Shown here: piece by piece, positions 55,520-62,903 of the stretch
Layout: each line of letters starts with the position of its first letter
How positions within the stretch are numbered: the first letter of the stretch is position 1
Source: Hyphomicrobium sp.
Lineage (GTDB): Bacteria > Pseudomonadota > Alphaproteobacteria > Rhizobiales > Hyphomicrobiaceae
DNA: 64,000 nucleotides
Direction: 5' to 3'
Assembly (NCBI GenBank): GCA_002928515.1
Contig: PERI01000002.1
Span: forward strand, 496,001 to 560,000
Notes under the pieces: model-generated
What the model was told of the DNA's origin: nothing
The model's input: only the letters and a program-made list of their open reading frames with translations
The model's database searches: none
Made by a program: the position numbers and the translations under genes

Positions 55520-56053
55520 ATGCGCGTCTCGCTTATCGCCAGCGTTTTGCTTGTCAGCTTAGGCTTCGTTTCGCCGACCCGGGCGCATGAGGCGACCAGC
55601 AAAGGTGTGACTGTCGCCCATCCGTGGGCACGGGCGACACCGGGTGGCTCGACCGTCGGCGTTGCCTTCATGGAGGTGAAGATGGCGGATGGCGTCCAAG
55701 ATCGACTGATTTCAGCTGCATCGCCAGTTGCGGGCCGGGTCGAAATTCACACCCACATCATGGACGGCGACGTCATGAAGATGCGCAAAGTAGATAGCAT
55801 TGACGTGGCGTCGGGCCAGTCGCACGTCCTCAAGCCCGGCGGCGATCACATCATGCTGTTTGATTTGAAGCAGCCGCTCAAGGAGGGCGATCTCGTCAAA
55901 CTCACGCTAACTTTCGAGAAAGCTGGCGCCATCGACATTGAGGGAACGGTCGAGCCCGTCGGTGCCAAAGGACCTCACGGCATGGATGCTCAACCGGTGA
56001 ACAGTGATGAAAAACCTAGCAGTGATGACCACAACGCGCATCAGCATCATTGA
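55520..56053 (+). CDS. Periplasmic copper chaperone PCuAC
   Basis: A 177-residue exported protein of the PCuAC (DUF461) family, which loads Cu(I) onto cytochrome oxidase. Signal peptide is MRVSLIASVLLVSLGFVSPT with RA at the cleavage site (about 22). The mature protein has VAHPWARATPGGSTVGVAFMEV and the copper motif HTHIMDGDVMKMRKVDSI with PGGDHIMLFDLK downstream (His/Met ligands). A His-rich end (DDHNAHQHH) may add metal binding. ATG 55520 has GGAG eight bases upstream; an earlier in-frame ATG (55475) would put a His-rich lead before the signal peptide and is rejected. Confidence 0.92.
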   Translation: MRVSLIASVLLVSLGFVSPTRAHEATSKGVTVAHPWARATPGGSTVGVAFMEVKMADGVQDRLISAASPVAGRVEIHTHIMDGDVMKMRKVDSIDVASGQSHVLKPGGDHIMLFDLKQPLKEGDLVKLTLTFEKAGAIDIEGTVEPVGAKGPHGMDAQPVNSDEKPSSDDHNAHQHH

Positions 56054-56111
56054 GTCACGCAACCGTCGTAATTATCATCTTGGTGACACATGTTTTTTAA
56101 TCTGCGCTACC

Positions 56112-56248
56112 TTGACGCATAAAGTCTCTTGAGCCATGGTGCGCGCGCTGTCGGGGTCCGGACCGGATTTTCGGCAATCAAAAAACAAAAAAACGGTCCA
56201 AGTCTAGGGACGTACAGACAGGGGTGGTGCTTCAAGCGCCGCCCCTTT
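56112..56248 (+). ncRNA. Candidate small RNA or structured 3' region ending in a terminator
   Basis: TTGACG (56112-56117) with a 17-base spacer to CATGGT (56135-56140) is a weak promoter candidate. The region downstream contains GGACCG (56160-56165) pairing with CGGTCC (56194-56199) around a very A-rich loop, then the terminator at 56221-56248. No protein is apparent. The alternative is an extended 3' end of the PCuAC mRNA. Confidence 0.3.
56221..56248 (+). terminator. Rho-independent terminator
   Basis: GGGGTGGTGC and GCGCCGCCCC form a ten-pair stem (two G-U) with a TTCAA loop, followed by TTT. It lies 168 bases after the PCuAC stop and 44 bases before the end of the convergent transporter gene, so on the plus strand it ends either the PCuAC transcript or a separate small RNA. 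Confidence 0.82.
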
Positions 56249-56291
56249 CTCGTTGCAGACGACCGCTGCCGGTAAAATGGTCGCCCGCCAC

Positions 56292-58037
56292 TTATTCAGT
56301 CAAGTCTCGCTTGTGCGTCTCGGGAACGAACAGCAACCCGATGATGACGGTCATGATGGCAAACGTAATCGGATACCACAGGCCGAAATAGATATCGCCC
56401 GATTGCGCGACCATCGCGAACGCCGTCGCGGGGAGCAGACCTCCGAACCATCCGTTGCCGATGTGATAGGGCAGCGACATACCGGAGTAGCGAATTCGTG
56501 TCGGGAACAGTTCGACGAGTGCAGCGGCGATGGGGCCATAGACCATCGTCACATAAATCACGAGCAGGGTGAGCAGCGCGATAATGGTGAGTTTCTGCAC
56601 GCTCCAGATGTCGAGCAATTTAGAGAAGTTGGCGAGACCCGCTTGCGGTTCAATAGCGATTTTGACGATCTCTGCATTGTCGGCCGTCGGATAGCCGGCA
56701 TTGGCGAGTGCGGCGGCCGTCTTGGTATTGAAATCGGGATCGTTGACGGCGAGTGGGGGTGCATCGTTGATCTGAATTGTAGCTGGTGTCCCAGGCGGTG
56801 CTGCGACGGTTGTGTATTGCACGGCCGACTTGGCGAGCAGCTCCTTGGCTTGATCGCAGGTGGAGGTAAACTTTGCTTTGCCGGTGGGGTTGAATTGGAA
56901 AGAGCATTCGGCTGGGTCGGCTGTGACGACGACGGTGGTCGCGAGTTGGGCGCGGTGCAGCGCTGGGTTGGCGGTTTGCGTCAACATTTTGAATATGGGG
57001 AAGTATGTCAGTGCTGCGAGCAAGCATCCGGCAAGGATGATCGGCTTGCGTCCGATGCGGTCTGATAATCTGCCGAAGACAATGAAGAAGCCGGTTCCTA
57101 GTATCAATGCCCAGGCGATGAGCACGTTGGCGGTGAATTCTTCGACACGCAAAATCTTCTGCAAGAAAAACAGCGCGTAGAATTGTCCGGTGTACCAGAC
57201 AACGCCTTGACCAGCGGTCAGACCGAACAATGCGATTAGACCGATCTTTGCATTCGACCATGTGCCGAAAGCTTCTTTCAATGGAGCTTTGGATTCCGTG
57301 CCTTCGTCCTTCATTTTTTTGAAGGCCGGGCTCTCGCTCATTTGCAGGCGTATGTAGAGCGAGATCAATAGCAGAATGATGGAAGCGAGAAACGGTACGC
57401 GCCAGCCCCAGGCTTTGAAGGCATCAATCGTTGTGCCGTTGGCGAGGGTGACGGGTGGATAGTTGGCGTTGATGAAAATTTGAGTGAACATAATCACGAT
57501 GAGCGACAGCAATAGTCCGAGCGTCGCCGTCGTTTGGATCCAACTTGTGAAATATCCGCGCTGATTGCGTGGTGCGTGTTCGGCAACGTAAGTCGCAGCT
57601 CCGCCGTATTCGCCGCCAAGCGCCAAGCCTTGCGCCATTCGGAGCAGGATCAAAATAATAGGTGCCGCTGCGCCGATCGCTTCATAATTGGGGAGTAGGC
57701 CTACGAAAAACGTTGAAAGGCCCATGATGAGGATGGTGACCAGGAATGTATATTTCCGGCCGACAAGATCGCCGAGGCGACCGAATACGAGAGCGCCGAA
57801 TGGGCGGACGATAAATCCGGCCGCGAAAGCCAGCAGTGCAAAAATCGCTTGGGTAGATTCTGGATAGGCGCTGAAAAACTGCGGTCCTATCACCGTCGTT
57901 GCCAATGCGCCGTAGAGATAAAAATCGTACCATTCAAAAACGGTTCCGGCCGAGGATGCTATGATCACCTTGCGTTCTTCACGCGTCATCGGCTGGTCGC
58001 TCGAACGCTCTGCGCCGTGCGTGTCCGCTGTGCTCAT
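56292..58037 (-). CDS. MFS permease of the metabolite:H+ symporter (MHS/ProP-like) family
   Basis: A 581-residue, 12-helix transporter. The family signature is clear: IASSAGTVFEWYDFYLYGALA, RPFGALVFGRLGDLVGRKYTFLVTILIMG and GLALGGEYGGAATYVAEHAPRNQRG. It is longer than usual (about 430-550) because of a soluble insertion of about 120 residues (about 375-490) between later helices, with cysteines in ADPAECSFQF and TSTCDQA. This suggests a periplasmic loop domain. MHS members carry small organic acids, betaines or proline; the substrate here is unknown. ATG 58037 is preceded by GAGGGG with an 11-base spacer. It diverges from the symporter gene at 58259. Confidence 0.87.
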   Translation of the reverse strand: MSTADTHGAERSSDQPMTREERKVIIASSAGTVFEWYDFYLYGALATTVIGPQFFSAYPESTQAIFALLAFAAGFIVRPFGALVFGRLGDLVGRKYTFLVTILIMGLSTFFVGLLPNYEAIGAAAPIILILLRMAQGLALGGEYGGAATYVAEHAPRNQRGYFTSWIQTTATLGLLLSLIVIMFTQIFINANYPPVTLANGTTIDAFKAWGWRVPFLASIILLLISLYIRLQMSESPAFKKMKDEGTESKAPLKEAFGTWSNAKIGLIALFGLTAGQGVVWYTGQFYALFFLQKILRVEEFTANVLIAWALILGTGFFIVFGRLSDRIGRKPIILAGCLLAALTYFPIFKMLTQTANPALHRAQLATTVVVTADPAECSFQFNPTGKAKFTSTCDQAKELLAKSAVQYTTVAAPPGTPATIQINDAPPLAVNDPDFNTKTAAALANAGYPTADNAEIVKIAIEPQAGLANFSKLLDIWSVQKLTIIALLTLLVIYVTMVYGPIAAALVELFPTRIRYSGMSLPYHIGNGWFGGLLPATAFAMVAQSGDIYFGLWYPITFAIMTVIIGLLFVPETHKRDLTE

Positions 58038-58126
58038 TGTGATGATGCCCCTCACCCTCAATTCATCGTCTTTTGCGGGCGACCGTGAACGACCGATAGG
58101 CTGTCGTCAATGCTGCCTTGATCGTA

Positions 58127-58140
58127 ACGCGATCTCGCGT
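58127..58140. promoter_or_regulatory. Perfect inverted repeat, possible operator
   Basis: ACGCGA (58127-58132) and TCGCGT (58135-58140) are exact inverted copies around TC, giving a 14-bp palindrome in the 221-base divergent gap. It lies 90 bases from the MFS start and 119 bases from the symporter start. The regulator is unknown; no regulator gene is adjacent. Confidence 0.45.
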
Positions 58141-58258
58141 CACAAGGCCGGACCTGTCATCCAGAGGCTGCAATTTCGTTGATGTCAGGTGGGATCGCCA
58201 GAACGGTCGGCCGGCTGAGAGTTGGCAGAGATCGGTCATTCGGATTGAGGTGTAGGGC

Positions 58259-60232
58259 ATGGCTCAAAGCCCAAGCAGCGCAGATATCAGTGCTGGAAAA
58301 GCGCGGAGTAGCGATGTGGAAGGCGCAAGCCGACCCTCGCGACGGCTTCTGATCGCGGCGTTGGTTGCTTGGCTGATCCTGACCTTCGTGTTGCCGCTGG
58401 GCGCACTGACATTCAACGCCATCAGCATAGCCGGTTTTCCGCTAGGGTTCTGGATTACGGCGCAAGGGGCGCTTGCAGCCCTAGCACTCTTGGCATTTGG
58501 TTTTGCCTGGCGGGCCGGTGGCATCACGAGCGGTGAAGGGGCGGCACCGCCTCTGAATTTTGCCAGCGAGGCTTTGGGTGCTGTTGGGCTGATCGGGTTT
58601 GTCGGCGCAGTTGCGGCGCTGGGTTACGATGGCTTGGCGTTTCCGCTCGCACTCACTGCGGGACTGGCGTTGATGGCGATGTTCATTGCCCCGCGTTTCG
58701 TGCTTTATCCTGTGCGGTCGCTGGGTGGATTTTTTACATTGCGCTATGGCGGCGTATGGCCACGCCGTTTGGCTCTTCTGATAGCCGGTGCCGCTTCGGT
58801 TTTATTGCTGGCCGCTGATTTGCGCGGAGCAGCCCTCGTGCTCCAAGCGCTACTTCACAACGACTACGCTTTATCGATTGCCATAGCGACGGTTGCCGTT
58901 GCGATCATTTGGATTGTGAAAAGTTTCGTCACAGCACGTTCAGCCACCAGCTTGATCTATTTTGCATTGCTGGCGAGCTTTGCTGTGTTTTTGTTTTCTC
59001 TGGCGGTGCCACATTCGAATACACCCATTCCGTATTGGGCCTACGGGACTTCGATCAACGATCTCTCGGCGCTGGAGCAAAAGCTCGTTGCGGATAAACT
59101 GTCCGACATTAAATCGCTGCGGCCGATGTCGTCACCGTTCCTGCAACTCTCGATGATGAATTTCGCTGGCCTTATTCTGGCACTCGCGCTTGGCGTGGCG
59201 GCACTTCCGCATTTGCTTGGACGATATGCTTCGCGCGGCGCGGTTTTGCCCGGTGATGCTGCGCAGCGCGGTGCGATTGCGACGGGTTGGGTGGCTGTCA
59301 TTCTTATGGGTGTTGCAGCATTTGCTGTATTCGCGCGGCTTGGTGTGGGTGGCGTCATTGCAAAGGGTGTCGAGACGACGGTTGTGCCCGAAACCATCGG
59401 GACCTCTCGGGCGCTAGGGTGGGTCGATGTTTGCAGTGCCACTGTAACGTCGGCACCAGATATTGCTGCCGCATGCGCCAAAGCACCGGGTCAACGTGGA
59501 TTTCTGCGTGTTCAGGATTTGGCATTTTCGCATGATGGATTTGTCGTTTCCGCGCCCATGCTGACGGAATTGCCTTGGGCATTAGTAGCGCCATTTTGGC
59601 TGGCGTTGTTGATTGCGGCACTGGCAACTGGATATGCCATCGTTGCTGGATATCTCGAAGCCAGCGGTGAGACGAGGCAGGCGCCGCAGATAGACGGTGC
59701 GTCGCTTCAGCCAAAGTCCATTACGCTGGCAGCAAGTTTGATGTTGGCCGCGTCTTTCGTTGCAGCGGTGTCTGGTCTGCAAATTTCTGAGTTGGCATCC
59801 GAAGGTTTGGCACTGATCGCGGCAGGGTTATTTCCGGCCTTGCTGCTTGGACTGTATTGGCGCGGTATGACGGCCAGCGGAGCTGTTGCAGCGATGCTCA
59901 CCGGCTTTATGATCGCTGCCCTTTATATTTTTGGTGTCCGTTTGTTTCCAGTACAGATGTTTGAATGGACGGGTCATTTTTCCAATGCTGCGCCGGGTGC
60001 GGTGCGCAAATTCGAAAGCTTGCAAGTGGCACTGGTCGCCGCCGAAACCGATGATGCGCGCGGGCTCGCCGCCTCGGTGTTGCGACGCCATGCGGTGACG
60101 ATGGCGAATTGGTGGGGCCTGCGTCCTGCCGCGATTGTGCTGATCGCGCTGCCCGTGGCCTTTATTGCCGGGTATGTGGTGGCGATCATTGATAGCCGAC
60201 GCGGGGCACAGGCCGGCATGCCGAGCAACTAA
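58259..60232 (+). CDS. Sodium:solute symporter with fused DUF4212-like N-terminal part
   Basis: A 657-residue membrane protein. Residues about 28-88 (RRLLIAALVAWLILTFVLPLGALTFNAISIAGFPLGFWITAQGALAALALL, in pieces) match the small partner protein DUF4212, normally a separate gene; the key phrase is AGFPLGFWITAQG. The rest (about 105-650) is a sodium:solute symporter (SSS) core with FIAPRFVLYPVRSLGGFFTLRYGG, MMNFAGLILALALGVAALPHLLGRY and LPWALVAPFWLALLIAALATGYAIVAGYLE. Large low-complexity segments are present. The substrate is unknown (small organic acids are common). ATG 58259 has GAGGT upstream. It precedes glpD by 90 bases. Confidence 0.83.
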   Translation: MAQSPSSADISAGKARSSDVEGASRPSRRLLIAALVAWLILTFVLPLGALTFNAISIAGFPLGFWITAQGALAALALLAFGFAWRAGGITSGEGAAPPLNFASEALGAVGLIGFVGAVAALGYDGLAFPLALTAGLALMAMFIAPRFVLYPVRSLGGFFTLRYGGVWPRRLALLIAGAASVLLLAADLRGAALVLQALLHNDYALSIAIATVAVAIIWIVKSFVTARSATSLIYFALLASFAVFLFSLAVPHSNTPIPYWAYGTSINDLSALEQKLVADKLSDIKSLRPMSSPFLQLSMMNFAGLILALALGVAALPHLLGRYASRGAVLPGDAAQRGAIATGWVAVILMGVAAFAVFARLGVGGVIAKGVETTVVPETIGTSRALGWVDVCSATVTSAPDIAAACAKAPGQRGFLRVQDLAFSHDGFVVSAPMLTELPWALVAPFWLALLIAALATGYAIVAGYLEASGETRQAPQIDGASLQPKSITLAASLMLAASFVAAVSGLQISELASEGLALIAAGLFPALLLGLYWRGMTASGAVAAMLTGFMIAALYIFGVRLFPVQMFEWTGHFSNAAPGAVRKFESLQVALVAAETDDARGLAASVLRRHAVTMANWWGLRPAAIVLIALPVAFIAGYVVAIIDSRRGAQAGMPSN

Positions 60233-60322
60233 TAACTGGCGTGAGAATTTGCGAGTCGTCTAAGACTGCTTGCGTCGCCTATTCCGGCATTGTGCCTGAG
60301 GCGGACTTGCGGTGGTTAGACC

Positions 60323-61831
60323 ATGGCAGACGACAGGTACGATTTGGTCGTGATCGGCGGCGGCATCAATGGCGCCGGGATTGCAGCCGATGCCAGTGCG
60401 CGCGGGTTGCGGGTTTTGCTGGCTGAGGCGGGTGATTTAGGTGGCGCCACGTCGTCGGCCAGTTCAAAACTCGTGCACGGCGGATTGCGATATCTGGAAC
60501 AGTATGCGTTTCGCTTGGTGCGCGAGTCCTTAGCCGAGCGTGAAATCTTGCTAGCCAAAGCACCGCACATCGTTTGGCCGATGCCATTTGTGCTGCCCAC
60601 TGTCGATGGGATGCGGCCAGCGTTCATGTTGCGCGCTGGACTCTTTCTTTACGATCATCTCAGTCCGCGTCGTTCGTTGGGTTCGTCGTCTCGGGTCGAT
60701 TTATCGGAAGATGCTGCGGGGCGATGCTTGCGTGCCGATATCGGGTTCGGCTTTCGCTACTGGGACTGCTGGGTCGATGACGCGCGCCTTGTTGTGCTCA
60801 ACGCCATGGCGGCTCGGGAAGCAGGGGCTACTGTGCTGACGCGGACGCCAGTCACGTCGCTGCGCGTTGAATATGACGAGTGGGTGGTTTCGCTTCGTGA
60901 AGCCGGTGGTGATCGGAACGTTTCTGCGCGTTGCGTCGTGAATGCTGCGGGGCCTTGGGTTGGCTCGGTCGCGGGTTTGGTTATTGGCACACATCATGAG
61001 CCTCCCCCACGACTGCGCCTAGTGAAAGGCAGCCATATCGTGGTGCGACGCGTGACGACCAGCAATGATGCCTTCATTTTTCAGCATCGAGATGGGCGGG
61101 TCATATTTGCGTTGCCGTTCGAGCAAGACTTTACACTGATCGGCACCACAGACATCCCGTATGACGGCGATATCGGCGCTGTCTCGATTGCGGAGGGTGA
61201 GGCTCGGTATTTACTCGATTTGGCGAACCTGTTTTTTCGTATTTCCCTCATGGCCACAGATATCGTGTGGTCCTTTTCTGGCGTGCGTGCGCTGGATGAT
61301 GATGGCAGCGAAAGCGCATCGACGGTGACGCGTGACTATCGCCTCGACCTCGACGTTCAACTTGGCCCGCCCATACTGCATGTCATCGGCGGGAAAATCA
61401 CGACCTACCGGCGATTGGCCGAGCAGGCACTCGATAAACTCGCGCGACATTTGCCTGCCATGCGCCCGTCTGAAACGCGGTCTTCGTACCTGCCGGGTGG
61501 CGATGTTGGGATGGGAGGGTTCGATGCGTGGTTGCAGGATGCTTATCGAGCCTATCCGCGTTTTCCTCAGGAGTTCATTCAGCGACTGGCACGGCGCTAC
61601 GGCACGCGCTTGTTCGTGCTTCTAGGCAACGCGCAGTCTCCGGCAGATCTGGGAGCGAAATTCGGAGCTGGGTTGACCGCGCGGGAAGTGGCGTATCTGC
61701 GCGATCACGAGTGGGCCATGACGGCGGACGATGTCCTTTGGCGGCGCACGAAAACCGGATTGCATCTGAGCGCTATCGAGCGACATTCGGCTGGGGCTGG
61801 CATCTCAAATATCTTGTGCCAGAGATCCTAG
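60323..61831 (+). CDS. glpD: Glycerol-3-phosphate dehydrogenase (aerobic, FAD-dependent)
   Basis: A 502-residue inner-membrane flavoenzyme oxidising glycerol-3-phosphate to dihydroxyacetone phosphate for the quinone pool. FAD motif YDLVVIGGGINGAGIAADASARGL, then GGATSSASSKLVHGGLRYLEQYAFRLVRESLAERE, FALPFEQDFTLIGTTDIPYDGD and HVIGGKITTYRRLAEQALD. It ends with DDVLWRRTKTGLHL plus about 20 extra residues. ATG 60323. No glpK, glpF or glpR is in view. It lies downstream of the symporter gene and may be co-transcribed. Confidence 0.94.
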   Translation: MADDRYDLVVIGGGINGAGIAADASARGLRVLLAEAGDLGGATSSASSKLVHGGLRYLEQYAFRLVRESLAEREILLAKAPHIVWPMPFVLPTVDGMRPAFMLRAGLFLYDHLSPRRSLGSSSRVDLSEDAAGRCLRADIGFGFRYWDCWVDDARLVVLNAMAAREAGATVLTRTPVTSLRVEYDEWVVSLREAGGDRNVSARCVVNAAGPWVGSVAGLVIGTHHEPPPRLRLVKGSHIVVRRVTTSNDAFIFQHRDGRVIFALPFEQDFTLIGTTDIPYDGDIGAVSIAEGEARYLLDLANLFFRISLMATDIVWSFSGVRALDDDGSESASTVTRDYRLDLDVQLGPPILHVIGGKITTYRRLAEQALDKLARHLPAMRPSETRSSYLPGGDVGMGGFDAWLQDAYRAYPRFPQEFIQRLARRYGTRLFVLLGNAQSPADLGAKFGAGLTAREVAYLRDHEWAMTADDVLWRRTKTGLHLSAIERHSAGAGISNILCQRS

Positions 61832-62216
61832 GCAGAGTTCGAGCGAATTTTTGCAGGAAACGAACACTTGGCTTTGACTTGGTGCGGCCTTCCCGAATGC
61901 AATAAGTCTTGCGGCAGCCCGTCGCAGATCAGCAAAGATCAACCTGTGGATAACATGGTTATACATTGATTAATGCATGTCATTTGTCTGAATACATTCC
62001 AACATAAGCAACAATAAGTACAGTTGGAACTACAGCATAGCCATTTTTAGACTGAAAACTTTGACGTTAACCATGTTTATCAATTGTCTCTCGTCTTTGC
62101 GTTGCCTTCCGTGTACCCGCCGCTGGCTGATTAACGGTTAACGGGTCTCGCCAAGATCTGCACGTCATCGCTCCGAGTTGAGCGATTGCAGATGGCGACG
62201 GTAGGGAGTTTGTTCG
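61832..62216. other. Intergenic, AT-rich island with a perfect DnaA-box sequence
   Basis: 385 bases without a gene. The centre (about 61930-62100) is strongly AT-rich compared with the rest of the window. TGTGGATAA (61945-61953) is an exact DnaA box (reverse complement TTATCCACA). TTAACCAT (62067-62074) matches a CtrA half-site. GATTAACGGTTAACGGG near 62130 holds a second TTAAC pair. Only one DnaA box is seen and neighbours do not resemble a known origin, so this is probably the promoter region of the M15 peptidase gene. Confidence 0.5.
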
Positions 62217-62888
62217 ATGTACAATTTGTGTAGCCGTGCGATCGCGCACGTCGCTGGGTTCTCGCGTTTGACGATGCTTGTTATCGCGACGTTGGTCGTG
62301 AGCGTGTCGTCCAACGTGGTCACGTCTTCGGCGCATGCGGACTTCATTCGCTTTTGGGAAGAAGCCGATAACAAAGCTGCGCAAGCCAAAAAGTCTTTCG
62401 CAGCTCGCAAGGCTGGAAATTACAAAGCGGCCTACAAGCCGAAATCGAAAAAGCGTCGCCAGAAGCTCGGCGGCTATGCTGAGAAAACCGAGAAGGTTCG
62501 TAAAAAGTCTAAGGGCGTGCGCGTGGCGGCTCTGGGAAATTCTTATTATCCGTCGCCAAGCAGCGGCAAAAGTTTGTCTGGTGGCAGCGTGCGATGGGTC
62601 GCATCGGCGGGCTGTCTCGACAGTGGCCTGAAAGCGATTGTCTATAGGGTTGCCGCAAATTTTGGCCCGGTGACCGTCAACTCGACATGCCGCAGCAAAG
62701 GTCGCAATCGTGCTGTTGGCGGGGCGAAGCGCTCTAAGCACTTGAGTGGTGATGCGGTCGATTTTCGTGTGCGCTCGAACGTGTCAGCCGTCTATGCGTA
62801 TTTGCGCAGCAGCGGTGGCGTCGGCGGTTTGAAGCACTACGGCGGCGGCTTGTTTCATATCGATAACGGTGAACGCCGAAGCTGGTGA
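62217..62888 (+). CDS. Exported peptidase M15-like protein (YcbK/DUF882 type)
   Basis: A 223-residue protein. The N-terminus has a long hydrophobic segment (VAGFSRLTMLVIATLVVSV) ending SAHA, then a Lys/Arg-rich linker (KKSFAARKAGNYKAAYKPKSKKRRQ). The C-terminal domain (about 120-223) has NSTCRSKGRNRAVGGAKRSKHLSGDAVDF and GGLKHYGGGLFHIDNGERRSW: the H...D...H pattern of zinc-dependent M15A D,D-/L,D-peptidases. It probably trims peptidoglycan in the periplasm. ATG 62217 follows TAGGGAG. It is monocistronic and convergent with the ABC permease gene. Confidence 0.88.
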   Translation: MYNLCSRAIAHVAGFSRLTMLVIATLVVSVSSNVVTSSAHADFIRFWEEADNKAAQAKKSFAARKAGNYKAAYKPKSKKRRQKLGGYAEKTEKVRKKSKGVRVAALGNSYYPSPSSGKSLSGGSVRWVASAGCLDSGLKAIVYRVAANFGPVTVNSTCRSKGRNRAVGGAKRSKHLSGDAVDFRVRSNVSAVYAYLRSSGGVGGLKHYGGGLFHIDNGERRSW

Positions 62889-62903
62889 TCGCACGCTGCG
62901 ATC

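Noticed and set aside
56253-57065. Plus-strand open frame of 270 codons over the MFS gene
   Set aside because: Antisense to a clear transporter; includes the terminator region and has no domain.
61750-61831. Frameshift at the end of glpD
   Set aside because: The conserved LWRRTK motif is present and the extra residues are within normal variation; no homology was seen in the other frames.
61832-62216. Replication origin
   Set aside because: Only one DnaA box, and neighbours are glpD and a peptidase rather than known origin genes.
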